The notes under the pieces were generated by a model, which worked only from the letters and a program-made list of their open reading frames with translations, did not search any database and had not been told where the DNA came from. The position numbers and the translations under genes were made by a program. Positions 28,433-41,400 of a stretch of 64,000 nt of DNA are shown here, piece after piece. The DNA is from Paracyclopina nana (taxonomy: Eukaryota; Arthropoda; Copepoda; Cyclopoida; Cyclopettidae), in the NCBI GenBank assembly GCA_019096065.1, contig JAGUCH010000004.1:4588001-4652000 (forward strand). The letters run 5' to 3'. Position 1 is the stretch's first letter. Each line of letters begins with the position of its first letter.

Positions 28433-31400
28433 GATGAATTTTCTTTTGATAAGTTCTCTAAAGAAATACATCATCCTATTTTTCATTCTATTCTTCTGTA
28501 TAATAATCTCCTTCATGAGACCTTTATAGAGCCTTGGTTTAAACGCAACAAAGTTGAATTACTCTCTGAACCTACTGAAGCACTCGACCATTTTCACATC
28601 AAGGCCTTGTTGAAGATGGCAACCCTCCTTTTTTATGACTAAGCAGAAGCGTGAGTAATTACTAATTCGTTTTAACCGCGCGCGGTAATTGCGATGAGTT
28701 GTAGTATTATACCAAGAAAGAGTGACTGCAATCCATGGTCACATAAATATTCACACAATAACTACAATTCAAGGCCCCCCAAGCTGGGAATTTTTAGATC
28801 ATTTAGCGTTGTAGTGGAGCTGCTTCTTCCGTGTGATGCAATTTACGTCTGGGATATAAAGTGACCTATTAAGTTGGCGAATAACAATGGAATTGAAGAT
28901 GCGCTATACAGCTCGCAAAGTATTCGCTGATGGGGGCCTGGCCGCCATTAACCTCGGGCAGTAGTTATTATAATAGAAGTACTTCTACCCAAGATCAAGT
29001 TCAAGGTGTTGGCGTTACCCTAGGACGATCATCATCCTAATTTGAGCGCGATACTGATCAAGAACGGGGATCAGTATAGAACAAAAAATCAAGCTTCAAA
29101 TGATGATTTGAAGGCTGGGCGCGCACACCATTTCAATAATAATTTTGAGCCTGGAAAATTATAGGCTTCGTCCATGATCTGAACTGCTCGTTCCACATAA
29201 TCTACATGCATATAAGCATATCTTTCGAAACACAAAGCGCGAATAAGGCAACAGCCAGTTGGCTCCAAATGCAATTTATCTGACCAGTATAGTATACAGC
29301 ACGACCTAATTGAAGATTCGTGATTCGCACATATGGAAAAAGGGCCGCATTATCATGATCTAGAGTTCGCGCTGCTTTTAGCTGCGTAGGAAATTATTCT
29401 GTTATAGTGCCAATTAGGTGCCGTATGCATGGGTTAATGATGTTACATGGGAACTGATGCAATTCTCGCAAGGAGGCCCTATTATAGTATCAAGGAAAAA
29501 CTTCCAGCATAAATTGCTCTAAGTAGACATTTAGTGCTTTACAACGACGCTTGTTTCACTATACCTAACCTTCAAAAGGGCAAAAAAGCAACGAGCTAGT
29601 AGATGCGCGGCGTGTAATTAGGAGAGGGCCTGGTCTTTTGGCATATGACGCCCCGCCGAATGACAGCCAGCTTATGACATCTGACGATAAGCATGAGCTG
29701 CTGCTCATCATCATGATCATCATTTCTCACCGATGCCTTGCAGCTAGCAAGTTACCAAAAGTGTCTTTTCTTCGCATCATCATATCCTACAAACCACGTG
29801 ATTTTTCCACAAAAATGGGAAAAAAACAATTTTGCTCGAATCACATTTTTGAGCTCAATATACTGTGGCATTAAATGGAGCCAAAGAAGCTATGCGATAA
29901 TCCACGCTCATGCTATGAAATTCTACACCCTTGACCTTTGGTTTGCTTTGCTTGCAGTCTCTTTATGACTGTATTGTGGCAGCCAGCTTAGAAGAAGCCT
30001 CATATTAGTATGACCCAGAGGGCCAATTACAAACGCGTACATTAATATAGCTACGGGGATGGTGGTAAGAAATAGTCCTATATTGACGCGTGGGTTTTCT
30101 CATTATGAGCAGACCCAAGCAGATTAACAAGACTAATTGCTGGAACATCTGCCATATTGCACGCATTGTTCATAGTAGTAGCTAGTATACCCAAAAAATG
30201 GCTTTTTGAGGGGCACGGCGGCCATGAAAAATGATGCTGCGGTCCTCAGGCAATAATTCTTATTCTTGATGGAATTAATGGAACTTTTGGTGGAAGAAAG
30301 TGACAAAATTGATGCAGTCTAGCTCAGCTTCTGAAAGGAAGCAGTCCTCTCTCATTAATAAGGACCTGGAAAAGAATTTCACCTTAATGTTGCATTTTCC
30401 CACTGGCTGCTCTTACGGACCATATAATGATTGAAATCAGTATATAGTGGCCACTAGCTGTAAGAAATTTGCAACAACAGCCATTGTTCACCGCGTGGTA
30501 ATTGCCGTAAAGTTATCTGGCATATCAATCTGATCAAACGCGAAGAGGACATTTTTTCACCTACCATAGCAATAATGTAGTCACGCTCACGCTTTGGACA
30601 TTTATATTTCATGGGCTGGCATTTCATCAGTTTTGGCAAATAATCCGTCAAGGAGTGAAGAAGAAGGAAAATAAATTCCTTTCCTTGACACGCTACACAG
30701 CGCTGGTTGCTTGCTTGGCTGCGTAGATCGAATCAATCGCATAACGACGCGCGTCGAATTGACCACAATTGGACATGAATTGCGCATATATACCGATCTG
30801 TCCTGGAGAAGAAGAAGAGGATTTCTCAACTCCTCTCCGTTCGCGGGTTGCATCGATATTTTATGTTCTAGGCACGATCTGGCTGGAAAAAGATAGTGCA
30901 TAAATTGATCCATATGGAGCATATCAACTTTGACCTATGTCAAGTCCGCGCGCGTGGTTCTTACCTGCGCATCGTCTTCTTTTGCCAGAAATGTCACGCG
31001 TAGCCTCGGGCCTTTCGAATATTTTCTCATAGATCAATCGTGAGCTACAACTATACCCAATGCGCAGCCGGCGCGGTGGACAGCCGTTTCCCGTGAAAAA
31101 TGGGAGACAAAAGCTCTGCTTTTTTCATACTGCACCACGTACTACGTGCATTGCAAAGATCATTCAATGGCATTTTCTTTTAAGAGCCGTTTTCTGCTCA
31201 GTGAAAGTGGCCAAAATGATAAGAAACAAAGCAGGAAGAAATAGACCATTGAACTCCATTAGGAAGCTCCATCATTAGTGAATGCCAGAAATTCCTGCAG
31301 AAACATGGGCATTCTAGTTATAAATCAATACATAGTTTGTGCTTCATCTCTTGCGTTTGCAACTTTATTGTACGCAAAAGGCCCATTTTCAATTTTTATG

Positions 31401-32486
31401 CTTAGCAGGGCCACGATGAGACGCGATTTGAGCGCGTCTAAATAAAATTGCTACTGATGAGATATGGGATAAAATGCGCAGAAGCTTCGATGACGTGCCA
31501 TAGGTTATGTTTCCCGTTAAACGAGTAGGCATATGGCCTATGATGGCATCATGTGATCGCACTGTCAGTTGCGTCATCTATTTGCTCACATACGAGCAAA
31601 AAGGGGTCAAGAGATCACGATGCAAATCATACCATTAGGGATTCAATTTTGAGGAGGAGAAATCCGGATGAAGAAGGACCGTGGGGCAACTTTTGACATT
31701 TCGCAGGATATGCGAAATTGCTACACCTCGTTTTGGGGTGACACCGTGCGAAGCGGCTCAGCGGCGAAGCGCAAGAAGATGGGGGGAAAAGATGTGTGTG
31801 ATCATGCGGCCAATTTCACATTAAACCTGTAATCACGTTGTAGTACCACCGCATCGCATATCATATACTGTACACACACATCGGGCTAACTCGGTTCTCA
31901 CGTGCTCCACATGCTTCGCCAAGCCCCTAAATTTCTTCCGAGGAGCAAAACGCATCATCGGGATATTCTTTATGTCTTGATCATGGACTGCTACATAGGA
32001 GTGGATATATATGTGAGCGGGAAAGTTGATCGCTTCGTGCAGTATCGTGAGCTGTCACGAGCCCAAAAGGAGGATTTTTATGGCCGCTCCACTGCTCATC
32101 GCGACGATTTCAAGCTCTATATCAAAAGCAAAGCCGATGATGATGCGTGTTTGAAACGTTCTTCGGACATCTTTATAAGCGCGGCCTCATTAGAATTCTG
32201 GCAGCATTCACTCCGGCCAAGAGTTAAAAGCAAAGCTGGGGCATATCATGGGAACATCATGGGAAAATGGGCAGCAGATTTAGAAGCGCAAGTTTTGTGA
32301 AAAATAGTGTCGATCATCGTGTGAAGAGGAGCTTCGGAATTTCGTAGCAGGGACGCGGCAAGCAAGAAGAAATGAGTGTGGGCTGAGCGCTGAGATGAAG
32401 ACCGCGGTGAGAACCATCGCGTCTTCGTGAATCAGTCAACGCTGAGACGTCCGTCGCTCAAGTCACGCACGCCAAATCGTTTCAAG
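28433..32486. other. Gene-poor stretch before prickle exon 1
   Basis: About 4 kb without a supportable gene. It contains a perfect 12-mer palindrome ACCGCGCGCGGT near 28674-28685. A 130-codon ORF with ATG at 31911 ends at 32300, upstream of prickle exon 1; it resembles nothing I know and may be chance or part of a 5' leader. Confidence 0.5.
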
Positions 32487-35400
32487 ATGGATTGGGACAG
32501 AAAGGCCCAAGCCATCGAGGGCTTGGATCCCTCCATGTTCGTTCAGTGCTACAGTGTGCCCACGGGCAGGGTGTCCACCCTCATGCTCTCGCGGCCGCCA
32601 TTTTTGTCCTCCACGGAGTCGCTGGACATCATTGACACCGAAGTGGCCGAAATCAACAACAACATGACCCGCATGCGGTAAGCAATACCCTATTAGTACG
32701 CTATGGTGCATTATGGCACCGTGCATTTGTTATTCCGCGAAACCCTTATAAGTACGTAGCAACTCGGTGACGTTGGCGGAATTTTTTAATCGAAACGCTA
32801 GCTTGAATGGCGTGGAAAATCGCATAGGAAACTAGCGAGGGAAATCTCATTTTTTATTGTGTCGCACACATGCTTGGGTGGATTTCCCCTCCGCAAAAGT
32901 GCCAAATTCCTCATAGTGCGGGCCATCGTAATGTATGCGCTCAATCCACGGTTAGGGTGCGGAAAGAGCCCTCCATGCCGAAAATGTCCGAGTGGGTTTT
33001 GGCCTTTCCTGGCCTCTTGGCCTCGTCGGACTTGTACTTGCTCTGATCTTTGATCCATTGGCTGCTCGCATCTAAACACCCGAGGGTGTAATCTGAAAAG
33101 GAAGAAGTGATTTTTGGCCGCGTCGCCCATAAGACACCCCACTACGCAAATTTTTATTAGGCTGCTCCTTGATCTCGCCTATGACTAACTTGATCTCAAT
33201 GGTGCCAGAATTCATGGAGATCTAGTACAATACGCCTAACTAGATCTCGCAAGAAATCTAGATTTTTGTAGTCAGTTTGTAGTTGACTAACTTGATCTCA
33301 ATTATAGTTATAGTCAAGAAATCATTGAGATTTCTCAAGAGATATAGTACTATCCTAAGACTAGATCTCACACAAGCTTGTTCTCTGTAAAAAGCCTTTA
33401 ACTTTATCTCAAGAGATATAGTGCTTGTCAAAAAAACCGTTTGACCAATCAGAAGCTGATGCCAACAGCCAATCACAGCACACAGTTTACGCGGAATCTA
33501 ACCGTCGGCAAAGGGCATTCCCACCATTCCGTCACTACGAGGCGGCAGGGTGACCAGATGTGGCTATTTATAGCCAAAGTGGCTATTTTTGACCCATGTG
33601 TGGCTACGCAAATTTAGGCCGAATAGCCATAGCCATTTGTGGCTATTTTTGAAAAGCCCAATTATTTGATATTTTTACTTAATAAACGCTTGAAAATCTG
33701 CAAAAAAAGTTAGGGAAAAAAATTAAATTTGCAAAAACGGCAGACTTTTTTATATCTTTTGCCAACCAAAAAAAGGTGAAAATCATTATTTCACTTTTGA
33801 TTTCAGCAACAAAAATCCCAAAAATTGGATCAAATTTTCATAATAATTATTATCATCATGAAAATTCCTAAAAATGTGGCTATTTTTTGGCAATTTGTGG
33901 CTATTTTGAGTCTTTTTTCTGAGATAGCCAAATGTGGCTATTTTAGAGAAAAATCTGGCTACTGCCCGCTCAAATTTTCTGGTCACCCTGCGAGGCGGAC
34001 GAGCTCGGCGCTGCCGAAATCGACTCGGGAGCCGGCCAATTTTGGTTTTTGGACTACGGGAAAGACAATTAAGTTTGGATTCGAATAAGACAAGCTCAGG
34101 GGCCTTGGACTTTGGCAAAAACTCAGGCTTGGAGACTACGAGCTCAGCGCTGCTGAAATCAACTCGGAGCCGCCAATTTTGGACTACGGGAAAGACAAGT
34201 TTGGATTCGAATAAGACTAGCTCAGGGGCCTTGGACTTTGGCAAAAACTCAGGCTTGGAGACTATGAGCTCGGCGCTGCTGAAATCAACTCAGAGCCGGC
34301 GAATTTGGACTACGGGAAAGACAAGTTTGGATTCGAATAAGACAAGCTCAGGGGCCTTGGACTTCGGCAAAAACTCAGGCTTGGAGACTACGAGCTCAGC
34401 GCTGCCAAAATTGACTCGGGAGCCGGCCAATTTTGGACTATGGGAAAGACAAGTTTGGATTCGAATAAGACAAGCTCATCAGGGGCCTTGGACTTCGGCA
34501 AAAACTCAGGCTTGGAGACTACGAGCTCAGCACTACCGAAATCGACTCATGAGCCGGCCAATTTTGGACTACGGGAAAGACAAGTTTGGATTGGAATAAG
34601 ACAAGCTCAGGGACATAGAGCCGGCCATTTTGGATCTCAATCTTGCAAAAACTTGGACTTTGGCAAAGACAAGATATGATCATACACATACTAAACTACC
34701 TATAGTTTACAAACTCAGAATATATACATGATGAAAGAAACAATTACAAGTTAAAGTGGGAGCGGGAGCGGGAGCGGGAGCGGGAGCGGGAGCGGGAGCT
34801 GCAGCAGGTGCAGGGGTGCGGGTGCTGGACCAGCTGCTACATCTCAAAGTTACAATCTCGAGAGATCTAGTTCTTCATATCAATAATTACACCTACACTG
34901 GCTTCCCTAATCAAGAAGCACACTTACTTAATCTCAAGGGTAAGACTTCGTGTAGTAGTACTAGATTTCAGCTATGCTAGGAAGTCAATGTGCAAAATTC
35001 TCGAAGTTTAGGCTGCGTGGCCAAGTAGTGGTTTGGCACCATAGAGCTCGAAAAAAATTAAGAATTCGGCGAAAATTTCTCGCGAGATTTATGACGGTAC
35101 AGCTAAGGTAAGGCGAGAAATTTGCGTAGTGGGGCATTCCATTGTTTGGCCAACAACAATGAAGTATAGCAGCGATCGAGGCATCGTGTCCTCCTCCGGT
35201 CAAGAGAGGTGCCAAAATCGGCTCAATCATCGTCTTTATCATCAGCAGCAGTCTGATGCGAAAACTGACCCTGACATTCGGCTGTTCAATCGCGCGCGAT
35301 TCTATCAATTTCCCATATGTGATGAGATTACTTTTGTACCTATGTGATCTTGCAGGGCTCCATTGGTTCCCCCATATTCCGCTGGCAAAACGTCTTTGCC

Positions 35401-38400
35401 CACTTCGGCTTGCAGTTTCTTATAATTATCCTTCTTCTCGTGAACTTGCAATCTTTTGCGCATTTTCTCCTTCGAAAAACTCTTCATCATGGCAAAAACG
35501 CCTTCCATTAGCGGGGGCATGTTCAAAAAATGCATGGCTTGCGGTCGGCTCGGGTAGGCATCCTAGAAAGCACATTATACATTGTTTTTTGACCGACTGA
35601 CCTTTTGAACAACAGCTGCATTCCCGCTGTGGGCGGATATCCCAAATCTACATATTTTTTGCTATCATCATTTTGGGTGTTGTGCAAGAATTTTTATCAT
35701 GCTTGACCAGAGTCATGCTGCAGAAATTATAGAGGTCTGGTTCATTCCCTAGTCAACGAGCTCAACTTCTCACGAGCAGCTTTAAAAGCATTATTATGAT
35801 GGCCCCTTTGTGAGCGCGAGCGAGTGCTCCTCAATTTTTGCGAAAGTTGGAGCTAATTGCTGCCATCGTTTGTGTCCTTATTTTTTTCCCCCTTGATTGC
35901 GAAGATTCATGGCCTTTTATAGAATATCTTTAAAAACTGTAACTGGAAATATACGGCGTGTAATTGCGTTTAGCATCTGCTGTCGTCGTCGAGAATTTTG
36001 AAGAATGCGGTGCTTTGTCATGAAAAAACAGCCCCAAAACTTCATGGTAGCAATGTAATTGATTTAGCACAGAAAATGGGCTCTTTGAAAGTTCTTTCAA
36101 AACCGAATCGTATGCATGGCTAATTTTGACATTTGTGGGCTATTACGCATAAAATACCACTTCCCTGATGGAAGACCGAGATGCATGTTCCTTTTTTGCA
36201 TCGAAGGTGTGAATTCTCATTAATCTATTTAGCATATCTATGTGTGCTTTATACCTGCCAAATTGTCATTGCTTTTTTGCCCATGGCTGGGGAAAAAAGT
36301 GCGGCATGTTGAAGCGTCATTCCGCTCATATCTTGGATCCCTATGAATCCTGTCACCGAGCTCTGAAACACCATTTCTTTATGTATATTGAATAGGATTT
36401 ACTAGAGTCTTGCTTGCCTGGTCGAGCTCGGTGAAGGCTAACTCCATGATGATGAGACCCAAGCGAAATTGGTCCAACAGCGAGAATTTTTGAGGGTCCA
36501 ACGCGCCTCCTTTCATTAGGTTCACTTTGCGACCTTTTTTGTCAAATCCTCGCAGCACGATGTAGGTCCTTTATAATTATATTGGTTTTTTTACCAGCAA
36601 TATGATTGATGGTTTTAACCTTTTAGAATTCTGTTATTTATGGTACCTACCCAGCTTTGACCATTTCCCTCAGTTTCGCCTCGTTAGTGTCCCAATTGGT
36701 AAAAAATTCTGGGCATGCAGCCCTGACCGAGTAGAACATGTCGAGCTTCTCTTTGGTCTTCTCAAGGCTGAACTTGCATCCGCGTAAAAAGTGGAGAATC
36801 AGCGTCTCATCTATCGAGGAAAATTGGAAATTGACTTCAATTGAGGCTGCGTGGATTGATCGCGTATAGTGTATGCACCTGATCGCACGTTGCCATTGAG
36901 GTGGGGCTGTTTTTTAAGCCACTCTTGGATAGCCTTGACATCTCGATCTCGACGCGATGGATCTTCATTCAAGTCTTTCTTGGCCAACTTTGCCACTTGA
37001 TCCGGAGTCAAAATCCCAGGAATGTCCATGCTCGTTCAATTCTGCTCCAAGCTAAACGACTCGCATTAGCGATAAGATAAGAGCTTTTTTAAGGGCTGAT
37101 GATGATTAAGATGTCATTATATATGTAGTCGTCGTTCCTTGCTAATGACCCAAACTTATCTTCTGTGGCCTTTGAGATTAATTCAATTCCTTGGTGGTGG
37201 ACCTCCAGCAGATTATGTTGTATGGTATAAATTCTGGTTACTGTATCAAAAAACTCATTATGAATCACATATATCGAACCTTGATCTTGATGAAAACAAT
37301 AAAAACGCTCTGTGTGCCTCGTATAGTAAATCTTACGGAGCAAATGACCTCCGCCATTAAAAATGTTAATTTGGCGCAGTTGTTTTTACCCCTCCTCAAG
37401 ACTGCAGCACACTACGTATATAGTGCTGTAAGTGATTTCAGAAAAACAAGGTCAAGCTAGACCCATATCGTATTAGGGCACATATGATATGCTACAAGAA
37501 GATTATAATCTGTGTGTGCATACCAAAGTATGATGATGAGCAAAAAAAAATAGTTCACATATTATGAAGGCAAAAGTTACTCATCTTCTTCTGCTTAACG
37601 TACATAAAACATAACCATCCAGATAGTATATTGTGCTATATAACGTTAAATATGTTGACCCACGCCCCGGGTAACTACTTGCTCATCATCGTCATCATCG
37701 TATTTGTTGAGCACCAAAAACGCCCATCATGAGGAAGAAATCATTAACGATGACTATTCACTATTTATAATGATGGTCTGAATTTAGCGTGCAACAAATT
37801 TTGACCGCAAAATCATATCCATGCCCATGACGACTCCTTCGTCAGATAATCCAAGGCCAACTTTTTCACCAATATTTCACACACACGAAATTGCATTTTC
37901 CTTCACGAGAGGTGTACGTACAACAGCCTATTTTCCGAGAATGCGGATAATATGCACGATTTTAGCCTCAATTTAGCGCCAAATTAAGCTTGGCCTTGAT
38001 ATATGCTCTTCTTCTCATCCAGATCCTCAATATTCCATATGGTAGACCGCACTATAAACTATTTACAATAGGCTACGACACTTGCATTTAGTAGCTCTAT
38101 ATGTTATCCTGGTTCGGAGTCAGGTCAAAGGTTTTCGATGCCACAGTTGCTTCCAAATCAGTAATTGCAGGGCTTCAGAATTCAGCGATGTGTACACCGG
38201 ACGTAATTAAGTTTTTGCCCTTTTCTTTGCTATAAAGATGAGGCCAAGTGAAAAAAAATCAGTAAGGACGTACTATGTGTGGCTTTTAGAAATCACGTTG
38301 GCAGCTCGGCTTGGCTCTCTGCTGTGCCTCAAGATGATTCGTTTTGACAATGAATTGACGAAGAAAACAGCATCGTTAAATATGGCCATTGTTGTTGTTG

Positions 38401-41400
38401 CGCGCGCGTGTGATGAGCGTTGCCACATTTGCCCCATAAATGGCCATTTTCCAAGGTGTGCTGGCTGCTTAGGCAGTCAAGTTTTGGAGATGACACAACA
38501 AAGAGCTCGTGGAGAACGACGGCAACAATGACGATGATGTAGTTAAAATCCTCTTCGCCGATTAAGGAAGGTGTCAAATTGTGCGCATATTTACCACTCC
38601 AGGATAATAATGGGGCCACTTTTCCCAGAACAACATTTGGGAGCAAACTCGATCCGCATCCGCCAAAGAAGACGCAAATTCAAGGCTGATCATCCTTTTC
38701 GTGTCATGTTCTCATAAAAAGTGGAATCTTTTGTGGCGTTTTTTGCACACAAACGCGCCTTCTTGGCTCGGCCGGAAATAGAACGGGTTGACGCCTTCCG
38801 GAGACCCTGAAAAATGCGCAATTTTTTCGGCAAAATCAGCAAAGCAATCCTGATGCTGCTACTAATGCATTTTCGCGGTCGGTTTCCCCCTCTCCTTGTA
38901 CTGTATATATACCCACACCGCTAATAATAAGGAATTAAGCAATAGATTTAAGGAGCGATGGCAAAAAACACGCGAAAGTATGCCATACAATTGAGCTCGT
39001 GTTTGAGCAGTATATTGAGTAATTGGTTTTTATTGCAAGAGGAAGAGAAATCGAGTCCATCATTAGTCGTCGTGTGAGCAGGACCAGAAGGAGCAGCTTC
39101 ACAGCAGCGTTAATTAAGACAAATATTTTGCTAGCATTTACCTGTCATCTCACGAAAAAATATCACCCCTTCATGTGACGACAGTTGAACTTTTGAACCT
39201 CATATTCATTTGACAAGTGGGCTCTCGTTTCCAAAGTGAAATCTTTGTGGCTTCAAATATGATGCACTAATAGGGGCTAGTTTTTAACAGGAGTTGGAAT
39301 CACGCGCCCGCAGTCAATCACAATTATAGTATTTTGCATTTTACTTGCATAATGGGAGCTAGTACATATTTATATATTGTTTTGGAGGAATTCTGGGTGC
39401 CGTCACTAAGGCCTAAAATGTGGTGGGTTTTAAGATCTAAAATACAGGTGGGTTTAAGACCCAAAAATGGGTTTTAAAACCTACACTTTTTAGGATTTGG
39501 GTACTAAGATCTAAGTTGAAAAATTGATTTGTGTTGTACCTGGGTTTCAAGATCTAAAGAACAAGATTTTTAGATATCACAGCTTCAAAACTAGACAGTA
39601 ACAAGAAATTGAAGTTTTCGCAACATATTTTTGTTATTGGAAAGCACATATTATAAGCTTACCAAAATACATGTTTATTAATGGCTCTTCACATTTTGAA
39701 GAGAAAATACATACTTATGAAATGAATTAAAATATCAAGTTCCTGCAAGTTTTCTATTGAAAGTCACTTTTCAGAGCTAAAAGATCTTAAAAACCCTTTT
39801 GACTGGATTTTAACAACTAGGAATAAAACCTTGATGGTTTTTTTCAATGTAGATCTTTTAAAGCCCATATGGTTAGATGTTAACATCCATATATTAGGCT
39901 TTAGCATACAAACCTTTAGATCTTAAGACCCAGGGCCAAGAAAGTGTAGGCTTTAAAACCCACTAAGATTTTAGATCCTAAAACCTGCCCCTATTTTAGG
40001 CCTTAGTGACTTCTCACGGAATTCTGGGCAGGTAGGAAACTGGCTCCCATTTCCAACATCATTCAGAATGATAATATGGTGGAAGAAGATGGCCCCTAGC
40101 TTTTGGGGAAATTTCCCCCTTTTCCGGATAGGTTTCAATCGCTTCCTATTTGACGTTTATGCTCTATAATTTGTAAACTGAAAGGCGAAGACTTTGGGAA
40201 TTTTTAAAGCACTTTAATGCATCAAGGAAGTTTCATAACCCTTACAGACCAAATAATGGTGTTGCACACTTCATGAAGAGGATGATGATGATGGGAATCT
40301 AAAACGAGGCATGATTGACAGAATGAATCGTGTCCCTGATGATCGCATCCATCTTGCACCAAAAGCTCTAAAACGTAATGACGGTTTCTGGTGTGGCTAC
40401 AGTCTGCTTTAGAGCTGTAGTAATTCAAGTGATGGATGCTTTTGGAGCTCGAGAAGGAGGAGAAAATTTCCGAATTCTCGTGCTGCTCGAGGAATGAAAA
40501 CATCTCCATGCATTTTTTGCTCATCCTCACGAGCTATAGGAAGTGTCACACATTATTTTGCTGCTGGACACTTTCGGCTTTTTGAAACGAGGTCAAAATG
40601 CATGGGTGCTGCTTTGCTAATGAAAGAATGCATGGAGTACCTGATTTTAACTTAGGGAGTGTCGTTGACCCAGCTGGAACAACTTTTACCTTTCACAATT
40701 AACATGATGATCGTATGAGCAGCATATCTGTGGAACTTTGATTGCCTGGACAAGAAATTCATTTTTCTTGAAGCCAAGATTTTTCTCCGGTTATAAATAT
40801 TCATTTGATTGATGGTGTCTCTTAATATTCAAAAGACCCAGGATATTAAAGGGACGCGGCTATATTGTACATTTGAGAAAAGTTTCTTTTTGGAAGCTTT
40901 GTGACATATTGATTCCTCTGTCTTGGCTGACACTATAAAGAAGACCTATGATGCGCACTTTAAAGGCCTAAATGTGACGAAATCAGGCAAACATGCGCGA
41001 TGACGCTGCAAACGATAGATTTACTGTATAAACGAGCGAGGATTTCGCCAAATACTGGGTAAATGAGCTTTTCTGATGGATGAATCATTGTTGTGAAACT
41101 GACAACTGCTCGATAAATGAGTCTCCAGTATTTAGGCAAACATCCCAGGAATCCGCGTGGATAAAACGGGGTGAAAGTGATATTGTGTAATCATCGCATG
41201 GCAATTTTGGGGACAAGGGAATCGCGTTACATTTCCTCGTGCCAACAAGGTGATTTTTTTCCACTGCACTCCATGTAGCTAGCTAGGTAGACAGGGTGTT
41301 GATGATACTCTGAAAAGGAAATGAAGTTTTCACTATCTTCTTCTCAGCTCCTTTATTGAAATGCATTAGCTACGCCTCATAAATAGCAGCTTGTAATATA

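Noticed and set aside
31911-32300. 130-codon ORF upstream of prickle exon 1
   Set aside because: No signal peptide, domain or splice context, and the composition is not convincing. It may be chance or a leader ORF.
33934-34679. Overlapping ORFs across the minisatellite
   Set aside because: They follow the tandem repeat and start inside the hAT element, so they are repeat artefacts.
35585-35655. Exon-like piece in intron 4 of the CRAL-TRIO gene
   Set aside because: The protein reads without a gap from TIWQ to DAYPSRP when it is skipped, so it is at most an alternative exon.
40222-40530. 102-codon minus-strand ORF in prickle intron 1
   Set aside because: Low-complexity His/Ser content, no family, no splice partners.
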